Origin: Vibrio atypicus
GTDB lineage: Bacteria; Pseudomonadota; Gammaproteobacteria; Enterobacterales; Vibrionaceae
Direction: 5' to 3'
Length of the DNA: 64,000 bases
Assembly: GCF_009811315.1 (NCBI RefSeq)
Contig: NZ_BLID01000003.1
Span: 62,001-126,000 of the forward strand
Position 1 is the stretch's first letter. Each line of letters begins with the position of its first letter. The notes beneath the pieces were generated by a model. The model was not told the origin of the DNA, ran no database searches, and saw only the letters and a list, made by a program, of their open reading frames with translations. Shown here piece by piece: positions 9,439 to 18,943 of this stretch. Made by a program: the position numbers and the translations under genes.

Positions 9439-9803
9439 TTCGTCTTCCTTTGTATTGAGACGAAGTTGAACCATGTCAATTAGCTCTCCACTTACTCTTG
9501 GTATACTGCTCTTCGAACAGTACGAGACGACATCCCAGACGCTACCAAGAACCTTATCTTATTGATAAGGCGGGAAAAACAAGGAATCACTTCGTTGATG
9601 AAAACAAGACAACTCTTGGGCATCTTGTCAAAAATCGCGTCAAAACATTGGCCTCATACTAGGAAAGTGGTTTTATCGGATTATTGATTTCGATTAAAAA
9701 ACCCTCCGATGGCATTAGGTTGGTGATTGCTTCGTAATAAAAATGCTACGTACAACACATTTTTGATTTAATTATCAATATGCAAGGAAATGACTAAATA
9801 GTA
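9439..9803. other. Divergent intergenic region, DUF3360 / Cache-PAS-NTase
   Basis: 365 bp between divergent genes. A hairpin (CCTTATC / GATAAGG, loop TTATT) lies near 9552-9570. A 3-codon ATG ACT AAA TAG at 9790-9801 sits immediately before the Cache-PAS gene; the AAGGA at 9784-9788 is too close to serve that mini-ORF and rather far (15 nt) from the ATG at 9804. No clear promoter was identified. Confidence 0.4.
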
Positions 9804-12365
9804 ATGAAGATTTCTGAACACGCCGAGCGAACAGAGCACTTATATGGAATTCGAGCTGAAGAAATTCATCGCTGGATTGATGGATTCTTTGATTACAATG
9901 GAGAAGGTCACAGCGGCACTATGGCGAAGGAAGTCGAGTTCGATCCCTATTCGCATCGACGATTCCGTCATTGCAAAGAGGCACTGGCGGAAGCGATTCA
10001 GGAATTTGGCGATAAATACACAAGCCAGCAAATCAAAGATGTCTTCGAGACTCACATTCGTGATGATTACCACGGGTACTTACCAACAAGAGCTGATTTT
10101 GAAAATGGTTCGTTTACGGCTAAATACCACGATACGAGTCATGAGGCGCAGCTTGGTGATGTACTCGATGAAACCGAGCTAGCTGAATACTTCACTGGAC
10201 TCAGTGCTGCCCAAAGTGAGCAGGATTCGCCATTCAACCGATTTGGGTTGCGGATCGTGTTGCCAACCATCAGCGCGATTGTGCTGTTTGTCACTACGAT
10301 AATCTATCTTATTTTACCGCTGGTTGAGCATTCGATGGTGGGTCAAAAACAGCAGATGCTCAAAGAGTTAACGTCTACTGCCGTTAGTGTTGTTGATCGT
10401 TATGTACAAATGGAAAGAAGCGGTGCGCTTAGTTTGGAACAAGCGCAATTTAAAGCTGCGCAAGACATTAAGTCAATGAGGTATGGTCCTGAAAATAAGG
10501 ACTATTTCTTCATTACAGATATGCACCCGCGCATGATTATGCACCCATATCGAAGCGATTTAACCAACCAAGATTTAACGCATTACTACGAGAACGAGCA
10601 AAGCTCTGACTTCCCGATTTTTGTGGAGCTTGCCAAGCTAGTCGAAACGTCTCATGAGGGTTACTTAGAGTACCTCTGGCAATGGAAAGATGATGCCACG
10701 ATTACCGCGCCTAAGATGACTTATGTTGAAGGCGTTGAAGAGTGGCAATGGATTGTTGGTACTGGCGTCTATCTTGAGGATATCCAGCAAGAAATAGATC
10801 ACCTAGAAAGCACACTTTATCGTGTGTTTGTTGCCATCACTTTGGGTTTGGCATTGATTCTATTTTATGTCATCGCTCAGTCTAAGGTGATTGATAAAAG
10901 AAAACTACGAGCGGAAGTCGCGCTGCATGAAGCGAAAAACCGCTATAAGGCACTGGTTGAGTCTTCCAATGAAGGTTACATATTGGAAGCGGATGGCAAA
11001 ATTGTGTTTTCAAATACTCGTTTACATCAGCTTCTCGGGTACACCGATACTGAATTAAAATCTCAGACGATTTGGCAAGAACTGTTCTCTCGTGCTGAGC
11101 AAAATGAGCGAGTATTAGAGCATTTATTGCAGTTGTTTACTCATGAAGCAGAGCCAGGAGAGTTTGAGGCTCAAATCGTCACCAAAAGTGGCCGAGAGAT
11201 TGATATCATTCTGAGTACCTCTCGTATCTTCCTTTCTGAAAAACTGGGACACGTCATCTCTTTTAGGCCAATTGTCCGTAAGGTTTACGGTGCCAGTTTT
11301 CATTCCGTTACACCGAGTTCTTCATATCATAAAACTAGCCACAGCATCGTTTCAGATATCGAGCAAGGTGAAAGCCATTCACATGTTGTTGAGTCGCTTA
11401 ATCGCCTAACGGATTTGATTAGAGAAATGATTGCTTCTGGGACGCGCCCAGACAATTTAAGAAGATTGATTGGTCACACTTATGACGCTGCTATTTGCCG
11501 ATTTATTGAGTTAACCATTGACGAGATTGGTGAGCCGCCAGTGCCATTTTCCTTCCTATCTTTCGGCAGTAATGCACGTCATGACATGACACTTTTTTCC
11601 GATCAAGATAACGCGATCGTATTTGAAACGCCGGATGAGCAAGATTTAAAAGCCACTCGACGTTATTTCCTTCATTTGGCTGAAAAAGTCTGCGCGATGT
11701 TGAATCAGGCCGGTTATAGCTATTGTGACGGCTTGATAATGGCTTCTAACCATCAGTGGTGTTTGAGTGAAGAAGAGTGGAAAAGTAACTTTACCCAATG
11801 GATTGAGGAAGCGACTCCTGAAGGAATATTAGAGCTCAACGTCTTCTTTGATATCCGTTCAACGTTTGGCAACGCGAAATTGGCGGATGGCATTCAAGCG
11901 CATATCCAAAAGCTATTAGCAAATGAGCCAGAGTTTCTACACGTATATGCACAAAACTGTTTGAATCATTCTATCCCGCTAGACAGTGAGGGGCAGTTAG
12001 TTACCGAAAAGAGTGAAGGTCGAGAGGTGATAAATCTCAAAGACTGTTTACGGCCTATGGAGATTTTTTGTCGTCTGTACGCACTGAAACATGATATTCG
12101 AGAAAGTAATACGATAGAAAGATTAAAAGGCCTTCATGCGGCGCAAGAAATAGATGCAAAAACGTACCGTGAGATGGTCTATATCTTCGATCATATTTGG
12201 CAACTTCGTTTTATGAATCAGATCATTGAATACAGCGATCTAAGACAAATAAACGATAAGCTCACAATACGAGACTTGACCGTATTAGAGCAGAAAAATC
12301 TGACGAATGTGCTAAGCCGAGTGTCTATGTTCCATCAAAAAGTGCAGCAAGACTTCTCTGTTTAG
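9804..12365 (+). CDS. Membrane sensor with Cache, PAS and DUF294-type nucleotidyltransferase domains
   Basis: An 853-aa multidomain protein. Residues 1-145 form an unassigned His/Asp-rich cytoplasmic domain (HRWIDGFFD, HRRFRHCKEA). TM1 is about 149-172; a periplasmic single-Cache domain is about 180-330, with GPENKDYFFITDMHPRMIMHP typical of that fold; TM2 is about 339-359. A PAS domain (about 378-490) follows, then a GlnD-like/DUF294 nucleotidyltransferase (about 540-690) with the motif GSNARHDMTLFSDQDNA, which keeps the G-S and catalytic D-x-D pattern. A helical DUF294-C-type tail completes it. By domain logic, an extracellular small molecule controls nucleotidyl transfer to an unknown target (inference). 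The weakly supported start at 9804 could be mis-set. Confidence 0.8.
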   Translation: MKISEHAERTEHLYGIRAEEIHRWIDGFFDYNGEGHSGTMAKEVEFDPYSHRRFRHCKEALAEAIQEFGDKYTSQQIKDVFETHIRDDYHGYLPTRADFENGSFTAKYHDTSHEAQLGDVLDETELAEYFTGLSAAQSEQDSPFNRFGLRIVLPTISAIVLFVTTIIYLILPLVEHSMVGQKQQMLKELTSTAVSVVDRYVQMERSGALSLEQAQFKAAQDIKSMRYGPENKDYFFITDMHPRMIMHPYRSDLTNQDLTHYYENEQSSDFPIFVELAKLVETSHEGYLEYLWQWKDDATITAPKMTYVEGVEEWQWIVGTGVYLEDIQQEIDHLESTLYRVFVAITLGLALILFYVIAQSKVIDKRKLRAEVALHEAKNRYKALVESSNEGYILEADGKIVFSNTRLHQLLGYTDTELKSQTIWQELFSRAEQNERVLEHLLQLFTHEAEPGEFEAQIVTKSGREIDIILSTSRIFLSEKLGHVISFRPIVRKVYGASFHSVTPSSSYHKTSHSIVSDIEQGESHSHVVESLNRLTDLIREMIASGTRPDNLRRLIGHTYDAAICRFIELTIDEIGEPPVPFSFLSFGSNARHDMTLFSDQDNAIVFETPDEQDLKATRRYFLHLAEKVCAMLNQAGYSYCDGLIMASNHQWCLSEEEWKSNFTQWIEEATPEGILELNVFFDIRSTFGNAKLADGIQAHIQKLLANEPEFLHVYAQNCLNHSIPLDSEGQLVTEKSEGREVINLKDCLRPMEIFCRLYALKHDIRESNTIERLKGLHAAQEIDAKTYREMVYIFDHIWQLRFMNQIIEYSDLRQINDKLTIRDLTVLEQKNLTNVLSRVSMFHQKVQQDFSV

Positions 12366-12369
12366 ACCG

Positions 12370-14034
12370 CTACATTGTTTTGTAATTGGGGCCGCCACTT
12401 TCTGGTGGCACCCAGGTAATATTTTGTGACGGATCTTTGATGTCACAAGTTTTACAGTGTAAACAGTTCGCGGCATTGATCTGTAGTTTTATTTGTCCGT
12501 CTACCTCTACAAGTTCATAAACACCCGCAGGGCAAAAGCGCTGCGAAGGTTCATCAAACATGGGGAGATGATTATCAATGACTATACATTCATTTTCTAA
12601 CAGAAGGTGGCAGGGTTGGTTTTCCTCGTGCTGAGTTGCAGAAAGGTAAACAGAAGAAGGTTTATCAAAGCTGAGTGTTTTATCAGGCTTTGGATAGTTG
12701 ATGATATCAAACGTTGATTTTCTTTTTAGGCAAAGGTGATCTGGGACCGAGTCTTGAATATTCCAAGGTACACGCTTCGTTGTGATTTTCGGCCAAATAT
12801 TGTGTTCGAATAGAGTAAGAATGCCCCCGATGATACTGCCGTAATTATGAATCGCACTGGTAAAGTTACGAGCTTGATCGAGTTCTTCATATAACCAAGA
12901 CGCGGCAAAATGAGTTTGATAATCGGGCTCATCTTGTGGTTGCTCTGACGTCAGCTGATCGAAGATTGCCTCAGCGGCGAGCATCCCTGATTTCATCGCT
13001 GTATGGCTACCTTTGATTTTGGCACTATTTAAGGTTCCCGCATCACACCCAATCAGCAGGCCGCCTGGAAACTGCTGTTTTGGTAGAGAAAACAACCCAC
13101 CTTTTGCCAGAGCGCGTGCGCCGAAACAAATTCGTTCTGCGCCTCGCAGATATTTGGCGATAGCCGGGTGATGCTTCAAGCGTTGGAACTCTTCAAAAGG
13201 ACTGACGTAGGGGTTGCTATAGTTGAGATCGGTAATTAACCCAACAGCAATTTGGTGGTCGTCTAGGTGGTATAAAAAGCAGCCGCCATTACTGTCTGAT
13301 TGACTCAAAGGCCAGCCCAGTCCATGAAGCACTTTCCCAGCTTGATGTCGCGTATCTTGCTTGTCTAACTGCCATAGTTCTTTGATGCCTAGGGCATAAT
13401 GCTGAGGCTGTTTATCCGCATCGAGATCATAATGACGAATGAGTTCTTTTCCTAAATGCCCGCGAGCACCTTCAGCGAAAATCGTGTATTTAGCTTTGAG
13501 TTCGATACCGGGTTGAAAGCCACTTTTTGCGTGTCCATTTTTATCTAGCCCCATATCAGACGTAATGATACCCGTCACTCTATTCTCATCATTAATAAAT
13601 GAAAGTGATTTTGCGCTGAACCCGGCAAATATTTCTACGCCCATCGCTTCAGCTTTGTTTGCTAACCATTGGCATAGCTTGCCTAGGCTAAGAACATATT
13701 GACCTTTGTTGCTTCGTAAACAATTTGGTATGAGTTGCTGAGGCATTTTTATATGGTTATGTTCACTGGTCAGAACTAAGAATTCTTCGCCTTTTACTTG
13801 CGTCATTGTTGGAGGGTTTTGTTGCCAATCTGGAAAGAGCTCATTGAGTGCTCTGGGCTCAAAAACAGCCCCAGAGAGTATATGCGCACCGACTTCCGAT
13901 CCTTTTTCGAGCACGCAAATAGAGATTTGATTACCGGACTCGTGACTACGCTGTGCGAGCCTACAAGCAGCTGAGAGCCCAGCAGGTCCAGCGCCGACAA
14001 TAACGACATCAAATTCCATTGATTCTCGTTCCAT
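12370..14034 (-). CDS. etfD: Electron transfer flavoprotein-ubiquinone oxidoreductase (ETF-QO)
   Basis: ETF-QO passes electrons from reduced ETF (fed by acyl-CoA and related dehydrogenases) to ubiquinone at the inner membrane. The 554-aa product has an N-terminal FAD-binding GAGPAGLSAA motif, and a C-terminal ferredoxin-like part supplies the 4Fe-4S ligands (CPAGVY plus the CLHCKTCDIKDP cluster). Length and domain order match the family. The ATG at 14034 has a GGGG-type ribosome site; an alternative Met five codons in is possible. It is divergent from etfBA, sharing a regulatory region, and convergent with the Cache-PAS gene with only 4 bp between stops. Confidence 0.93.
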   Translation of the reverse strand: MERESMEFDVVIVGAGPAGLSAACRLAQRSHESGNQISICVLEKGSEVGAHILSGAVFEPRALNELFPDWQQNPPTMTQVKGEEFLVLTSEHNHIKMPQQLIPNCLRSNKGQYVLSLGKLCQWLANKAEAMGVEIFAGFSAKSLSFINDENRVTGIITSDMGLDKNGHAKSGFQPGIELKAKYTIFAEGARGHLGKELIRHYDLDADKQPQHYALGIKELWQLDKQDTRHQAGKVLHGLGWPLSQSDSNGGCFLYHLDDHQIAVGLITDLNYSNPYVSPFEEFQRLKHHPAIAKYLRGAERICFGARALAKGGLFSLPKQQFPGGLLIGCDAGTLNSAKIKGSHTAMKSGMLAAEAIFDQLTSEQPQDEPDYQTHFAASWLYEELDQARNFTSAIHNYGSIIGGILTLFEHNIWPKITTKRVPWNIQDSVPDHLCLKRKSTFDIINYPKPDKTLSFDKPSSVYLSATQHEENQPCHLLLENECIVIDNHLPMFDEPSQRFCPAGVYELVEVDGQIKLQINAANCLHCKTCDIKDPSQNITWVPPESGGPNYKTM

Positions 14035-14068
14035 ACTTACCCCGACAAGTTAGTTCCCTTGTGAGTTA

Positions 14069-14096
14069 AATATAGTCCAGTTGACGTAAACGTAAA
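14069..14096. promoter_or_regulatory. etfD promoter with LiuR-like inverted repeat
   Basis: TTGACGT-AA-ACGTAAA at 14081-14096 is a 6-of-7 inverted repeat of the type described for LiuR, a MerR-family repressor of branched-chain amino acid and ETF genes in gammaproteobacteria. On the minus strand, TTTACG (14091-14096), a 16-bp spacer and TATATT (14069-14074) form a good -35/-10 pair for etfD; the repeat overlaps the -35 element and spacer. It could control etfBA as well. Confidence 0.55.
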
Positions 14097-14136
14097 CTTT
14101 ACTAAGCTCAAAATAACGCTTGTGGCTGGAGGCCGT

Positions 14137-14889
14137 ATGAAAGTACTAGTAGCGATTAAACGTGTCGTCGACCCTTATGTAAAGGTGCGTGTAAAAGCAG
14201 ATGGTAGCGGTATTGAAGACGCCAACGTAAAAATGACCATGAATCCTTTCTGTGAGATCGCAGTTGAAGAAGCGATACGACTTAAAGAAGCAGGAGCCGC
14301 AGATGAAGTTGTGGTTGTCTCCATTGGGGATGAGTCGTCTCAAGAGCAATTGCGCTCTGCGTTAGCGTTGGGCGCAGACAGAGCGATCCACGTTGATGTC
14401 GATAAACCGTGTGAGCCACTTAGCGTTGCAAAAACCTTAAAAGTGATGATGGACAAGGAGCAGGCTGGGCTAGTGCTGTTAGGTAAACAGTCCATTGATA
14501 CTGATAATAACCAAGTGGCGCAAATGTTAGCTGCACTGACTGAACGACCACAAGCGACCTTTGCTTCTAAAATCACAATAGATGGTGAATATGTTGAAGT
14601 TGAAAGGGAAGTTGATGGTGGGTTAGAGCGGCTTAAGCTAGCGTTGCCGGCGATTGTCAGTACCGATTTACGTTTGAATGAGCCTAGATATGCTTCTTTG
14701 CCAAATATTATGAAAGCGAAACGTAAACCAATGGATAAGACCACACTTAGTGAGCTAGGTATTACTGAAAAAAACTCTCAAACGGTCGTGGAAATATTGT
14801 CTCCACCGCAGAGGAGTTCTGGAATCAAGGTCGCTAGTGTTGAAGAGCTAGTCGAGAAACTGCGTAATGAAGCCAAAGTGATAGAGTAG
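14137..14889 (+). CDS. etfB: Electron transfer flavoprotein beta subunit
   Basis: A 250-aa ETF beta subunit, which binds AMP and docks with dehydrogenases. It begins MKVLVAIKRVVDP and contains the recognition-loop region around LLGKQSIDTDNNQVAQM, where acyl-CoA dehydrogenases dock, followed by the conserved DLRLNEPRYASLPNIMKAKRKP segment. The ATG at 14137 is preferred to an upstream in-frame GTG because TGGAGG lies 4 nt before it. It is the first gene of the etfBA operon, 11 bp before etfA, and would supply reducing equivalents to EtfD encoded divergently. Confidence 0.95.
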   Translation: MKVLVAIKRVVDPYVKVRVKADGSGIEDANVKMTMNPFCEIAVEEAIRLKEAGAADEVVVVSIGDESSQEQLRSALALGADRAIHVDVDKPCEPLSVAKTLKVMMDKEQAGLVLLGKQSIDTDNNQVAQMLAALTERPQATFASKITIDGEYVEVEREVDGGLERLKLALPAIVSTDLRLNEPRYASLPNIMKAKRKPMDKTTLSELGITEKNSQTVVEILSPPQRSSGIKVASVEELVEKLRNEAKVIE

Positions 14890-14900
14890 GGAGAAAGTAT

Positions 14901-15854
14901 ATGAGTGATCGAATCCTAGTTATCGCTGAGCACGATGGAAAGGTGCTCTCATCCGCTTCACGGGCGACGCTTTCAGCCGCTCAACAGGTCTCAAATCATA
15001 CCGATGGTGCCCCTGTCGATTTATTGCTACTAGGGGACATACGTGACGAACTAGTTCAAAGCTGCTCGGTGTATTCAGCGGTCACTAAAGTCGTGGTGGT
15101 CTCCGATCCTAGGCTGGGTGTACCGCTCAGTGAGCGTCTTGCTCCTATGATTGCGGCCATGGCTGCGCCTTATTCCCATATCCTGATGTCTGCGAGTTCA
15201 TTTGGTAAAGACTTATCGCCGAGATTGGCTGCATTGCTCGATGTGGGGCAGTTGTCTGACGTTACGGTAATAGAATCAGCTGACACGGTTATTCGCCCCA
15301 TATACGCAGGTAATGCTCTGGCAAGAGTCACTTCTCACGATGCAACCATAGTGATGACAGTTCGTGAGTCGGCGTTTGACAAAGCCGAGGTAAACCAAGA
15401 CTACAGCGCTGAAATTGAGGCGATTGATGTTGACGTGCCATCAATTAGTACCGAATTGTTGGGCCAAGTGGTGACTGAAAGCGCTCGCCCAGAGCTAACG
15501 GCTGCTAATGTTGTGGTCTCTGGCGGGAGGGGGGTGGGGAGTAAAGAGAACTTTGCTCTGGTTGAATCGCTCGCTGATCGTCTTAATGCCGCGATAGGAG
15601 CATCCCGAGCCGCGGTTGATGCCGGTTATGTGTCGAATGACCTCCAAGTTGGTCAGACTGGCAAAATAGTGGCTCCTGATCTTTACATTGCGATTGGCAT
15701 ATCAGGCGCGATTCAGCATGTTGCGGGAATGAAAGAATCGAAAGTTGTCGTCGCCATTAATAGTGATCCTGATGCACCTATTTTCGATGTCGCAGACTAT
15801 GGTTTAGTCGGGGATCTATTTACTATTTTACCTGAACTAATAGAGGCCATTTAA
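14901..15854 (+). CDS. etfA: Electron transfer flavoprotein alpha subunit
   Basis: A 317-aa ETF alpha subunit. The C-terminal FAD domain is intact: SGGRGVGSKENF, GASRAAVDAGY, GQTGKIVAPDLYIAIGISGAIQH and AINSDPDAPIF. With EtfB it forms the soluble heterodimer that collects electrons from acyl-CoA and amino-acid catabolic dehydrogenases. A GGGAGAAAG ribosome site precedes the ATG. It ends the operon, with a strong hairpin about 70 bp downstream. Confidence 0.95.
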   Translation: MSDRILVIAEHDGKVLSSASRATLSAAQQVSNHTDGAPVDLLLLGDIRDELVQSCSVYSAVTKVVVVSDPRLGVPLSERLAPMIAAMAAPYSHILMSASSFGKDLSPRLAALLDVGQLSDVTVIESADTVIRPIYAGNALARVTSHDATIVMTVRESAFDKAEVNQDYSAEIEAIDVDVPSISTELLGQVVTESARPELTAANVVVSGGRGVGSKENFALVESLADRLNAAIGASRAAVDAGYVSNDLQVGQTGKIVAPDLYIAIGISGAIQHVAGMKESKVVVAINSDPDAPIFDVADYGLVGDLFTILPELIEAI

Positions 15855-15923
15855 TTGATGTAACGCTTTAATGGGCCGCTCTCCTGACTCTTCAGTCTCC
15901 ACTTATTAACTCTCCTGCTATAG

Positions 15924-15952
15924 CAATAACCTAGCTTTTTGCTAGGTTATTG
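15924..15952 (+). terminator. Strong hairpin after etfA
   Basis: A perfect 12-bp stem (CAATAACCTAGC / GCTAGGTTATTG) with a TTTTT loop. No T-run follows, so it may act as an mRNA-end stabiliser or a rho-assisted terminator rather than a classic intrinsic terminator. Confidence 0.6.
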
Positions 15953-16082
15953 TGCATTAAAATCATAAAAAACGTTAATGCAAATAAACAGTATTAAGAA
16001 AGGTGTTACATAGCTCGGCCGTCCTCTACCATCAATAGTATAAATTGTAACAATAATAAGAAATGTGTTAGAAGGAACGACA

Positions 16083-17729
16083 ATGTTTGCCAATAAATTT
16101 ACCCTACAAAGCCGCTTAGTGTTTGCGGTATTGCTACCTTGTATAGCGCTTATCATCGTTGGTTTTGCCAGCTTCAATAGTATGTCTAGCCTCCAACTGC
16201 AATCGGAAAAACTTTACTTAAATACCTCTGCTCCGATGCGTTCTATGGCTGAAGTCGCGTCTCGAATCCCCCGCATGCGTGTTGGTATTGATATGATGTT
16301 GCTGCAAGACAGCTCACTTAGGGACAAAAAAGGGGTTTTGACTCGTGTTAAAGAGACGCGTGAAGAAGATATTCCTGAAATGCGTCAAGCGATCCAATAC
16401 GCGGTGGATGCGCAGGCAAGCCCTGAACTAAAACAAGAAGTCTCGAAACTTCTGGCTGAGTTTGAGCGTATGGTGAGAGAAGAACTCACTCCAATGCTCG
16501 CTGCGCTTGAAAAGAAAGATTTGGAGACAGCCCGTCAGATCTATAAAACCAAATACGCCAAAACTTATGGCGTACTCAAAAATCACGCCAACAAGATCTT
16601 AGATACCTTACTTGAACAAGCTCAGCAGCAGTATGTTCAAAGTGAGCAAAGTTACCAATCAGGTCAGAGTCGACTCTTTTCAATTATTGGTGTTGGCCTA
16701 ATTATCTCGTTGATAATTTCCTCTGTGATTGTTATGAGCTTGAAACGTCGAGTTGCTTTCTTACAGTCATTTATTGCTAAAGCAGCAGATGATATGGATT
16801 TGGAAGCTCGCCTAGAAATGGGTGGTAAAGATGAACTTTCGTCTATCGGCAGCAGCTTTAACGCTTTTGTAACCCGTGTTCATGATTCGATAAAAGATGT
16901 TGCACTGAACTCGCAAGAACTGGCGATGACGGCGAAACAAGTTTCTGATCACGCGAGCCTAACCCAAGGACACTGTACTTCTCAACGTGACAGAACAACG
17001 CAAGTTGCTACGGCGATTCATGAGCTTGGCGCAACGGTGAGTGAGATCGCAACCAACGCCGCGCAAGCAGCCGAAGTTGCGAAAGATGCTACAAGCCAAG
17101 CTCAAAACGGTACCTCTGTTGTCGACAACGCTGGTGAACAGATCACGGGGCTGAAGTGCGAACTTGAACAAGCGAGTGAAGTTGTAACCTCGTTGGCAAA
17201 TCAAGTAGATGATATCAGCTCTATCTTAGACACTATTCGCGGTATCTCTGAGCAAACGAACCTGTTGGCGCTTAATGCAGCGATTGAAGCAGCGCGCGCA
17301 GGCGAACAAGGGCGTGGCTTTGCAGTGGTTGCTGATGAAGTGCGTAAACTTGCGAGTTTGTCAGCCGACTCGACGGAAGAAATTCAAGGCGTGATTGATC
17401 GCTTACAAGGTGAATCTAATCGAGCGGTAAGCGCAATGGTTAACGGTCGCGATCAAACGGTAATGGTGGTTGATAGCGCCGCTAACGCGAGTGAATCTTT
17501 AAAACTGATTGAAGAGCATATTACTCACATCAGCGATCAAAATATTCAAGTAGCGACAGCGACAGAAGAGCAATCTAGCGTTGTGGGGGAGATCAACCGC
17601 AATGTTGAAGAGATAAACCAGTTTACTGGCGAAACGGCGGAAGTGGCTCAACAACTCAATTCGAGCAGTGAACACTTGATGCATCTCTCTAAGCAGCTTG
17701 ACCGATTAGTCGGTAACTTCAAACTGTAA
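16083..17729 (+). CDS. Methyl-accepting chemotaxis protein
   Basis: A 548-aa chemoreceptor with TM1 (about residues 11-30), a roughly 160-residue periplasmic four-helix-bundle-type sensor domain, TM2 (about 196-220), a HAMP region (about 220-270) and a cytoplasmic signalling domain. The conserved hairpin tip [19 protein letters not shown] contacts CheA/CheW. No C-terminal NWETF-type pentapeptide is present. The ATG at 16083 has GAAGGA 6 nt upstream. The ligand is not predictable. It stands alone with its own terminator, as is usual for orphan Vibrio receptors. Confidence 0.92.
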   Translation: MFANKFTLQSRLVFAVLLPCIALIIVGFASFNSMSSLQLQSEKLYLNTSAPMRSMAEVASRIPRMRVGIDMMLLQDSSLRDKKGVLTRVKETREEDIPEMRQAIQYAVDAQASPELKQEVSKLLAEFERMVREELTPMLAALEKKDLETARQIYKTKYAKTYGVLKNHANKILDTLLEQAQQQYVQSEQSYQSGQSRLFSIIGVGLIISLIISSVIVMSLKRRVAFLQSFIAKAADDMDLEARLEMGGKDELSSIGSSFNAFVTRVHDSIKDVALNSQELAMTAKQVSDHASLTQGHCTSQRDRTTQVATAIHELGATVSEIATNAAQAAEVAKDATSQAQNGTSVVDNAGEQITGLKCELEQASEVVTSLANQVDDISSILDTIRGISEQTNLLALNAAIEAARAGEQGRGFAVVADEVRKLASLSADSTEEIQGVIDRLQGESNRAVSAMVNGRDQTVMVVDSAANASESLKLIEEHITHISDQNIQVATATEEQSSVVGEINRNVEEINQFTGETAEVAQQLNSSSEHLMHLSKQLDRLVGNFKL

Positions 17730-17760
17730 ATACGACTCACATTAAGAGCCAAGTTATAGA

Positions 17761-17799
17761 AAACCCGAAGCCATCACCGCGGCTTCGGGTTTTGTTTTT
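17761..17799. terminator. Bidirectional rho-independent terminator
   Basis: A 12-bp stem (AAACCCGAAGCC / GGCTTCGGGTTT) followed by a T-rich run on the plus strand and T-rich sequence on the minus strand. It serves both the chemoreceptor and the convergent dehydrogenase operon. Confidence 0.9.
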
Positions 17800-17806
17800 T
17801 AGCGAA

Positions 17807-18943
17807 CTATTTTTCTAAGTGCTCGACTAATTTCTTGGTAAATCGAGCAGCCTCACCACCAGTACAGGCCCTGTGATCAAAGGTGATCGATAGTGGCATA
17901 GCTTTAACTTCAACAGGTTTATCATCGACGAGTGTTAGCTTTTTGATAATACGGCCTGCGCCAACAATAGCGACTTGGGGCGGGGAGACGACAGGTGTTG
18001 CGTAGATACCCGCGATAGCGCCAAAATTAGACAGGGTTATGGTCGCATGTTGCAGTTGTTCTCGGCCAATCTTACGATCACGAATACCCTTCACGGTGTC
18101 ATTTAACCAGATGCGAACATCTTCCGGAGTATAAGTGTCGGCATGACGAAGTACGGGGACATAAAGACCGTGAACACTGTCCACAGCAATACCAATATTC
18201 ACAGTGCTATGTACGCATCGAGTCATGGTGTCTGCATCAAACCAAGCATTGAGGGCAGGTTCTTTTTGACAGGCGTAAACGACGGCTTGAATTAAGCGCG
18301 AAGAGATATCTTCATCAGCTCCCCAATTTGCCAGACTGGCTTCCTCAGTAATCGTGACGGAAGCAACCTGATGGTGTGACTCCGTCATGGTGGCAACCAT
18401 AGTACGACGAGCCCCTTTTAGTACCTCGGTGCCTGGTTGTTGCCTTCCTGCTTCGTGATAGATATCGTCATCGGTGATCAGGCCGTCTTGGCCGCTACCA
18501 TCGACATTGTCTAAATTTACCCCTAGCTTTTTGGCCAGTAGGCGAGCTGACGGCATCGCAGTGACGGGAGACTGTTCAATATGATTGCTTGTTCCACCAA
18601 TCCAAAAGTCGTCTACATCAACATGATGAGTTTGCTGAGAAACATTACCGACAACAGTGGCGGCATCTGCACTTTGTGTGACTTTCTGTTTAGGGGAGGA
18701 GACTGCGCTCTTTTCTTCGATTTGCAATAAGAGAGCGCCGATATTCACCACATCCCCTTCATTGACATGACGGCTGATGACGGTGCCACTATACGGTGCT
18801 GGGACTTCTACAACGGCTTTGGCGGTTTCGACGGTTAATACGGTTTGATCGACTTCTACCACATCACCTTCTTTAACGTGCCACTCGATGATCTCTGACT
18901 CGGCTAATCCTTCGCCTAAATCTGGTAATAAGAAATTTTTCAT
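17807..18943 (-). CDS. 2-oxoacid dehydrogenase E2 (dihydrolipoamide acyltransferase)
   Basis: A 378-aa E2 with a single lipoyl domain (Lys42 in VETAKAVVEV), a Ser/Val/Asp-rich linker, a peripheral subunit-binding domain (PSARLLAKKLGVNLDNVDG) and a catalytic core ending DHRACTGGEAARF. The active-site His is present; the usual Asp of HRxxDG is Thr, a variant I have seen in other E2 proteins. It transfers the acyl group made by E1 to CoA. The ATG at 18943 overlaps the E1beta stop as ATGA and follows GGAGGG; a TTG two codons earlier is too near that site. It is the last gene of the operon; no E3 gene is nearby. Confidence 0.92.
   Translation of the reverse strand: MKNFLLPDLGEGLAESEIIEWHVKEGDVVEVDQTVLTVETAKAVVEVPAPYSGTVISRHVNEGDVVNIGALLLQIEEKSAVSSPKQKVTQSADAATVVGNVSQQTHHVDVDDFWIGGTSNHIEQSPVTAMPSARLLAKKLGVNLDNVDGSGQDGLITDDDIYHEAGRQQPGTEVLKGARRTMVATMTESHHQVASVTITEEASLANWGADEDISSRLIQAVVYACQKEPALNAWFDADTMTRCVHSTVNIGIAVDSVHGLYVPVLRHADTYTPEDVRIWLNDTVKGIRDRKIGREQLQHATITLSNFGAIAGIYATPVVSPPQVAIVGAGRIIKKLTLVDDKPVEVKAMPLSITFDHRACTGGEAARFTKKLVEHLEK

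Noticed and set aside
9790..9801. Three-codon ORF (ATG ACT AAA TAG) before the Cache-PAS gene
   Set aside because: The nearest purine-rich sequence is too close to its ATG to act as a ribosome site; probably chance.
18000..18900. E2 active-site HRxxDG reads HRACTG
   Set aside because: Thr at the Asp position is, to my knowledge, common in this E2 subgroup, so it is not a defect.
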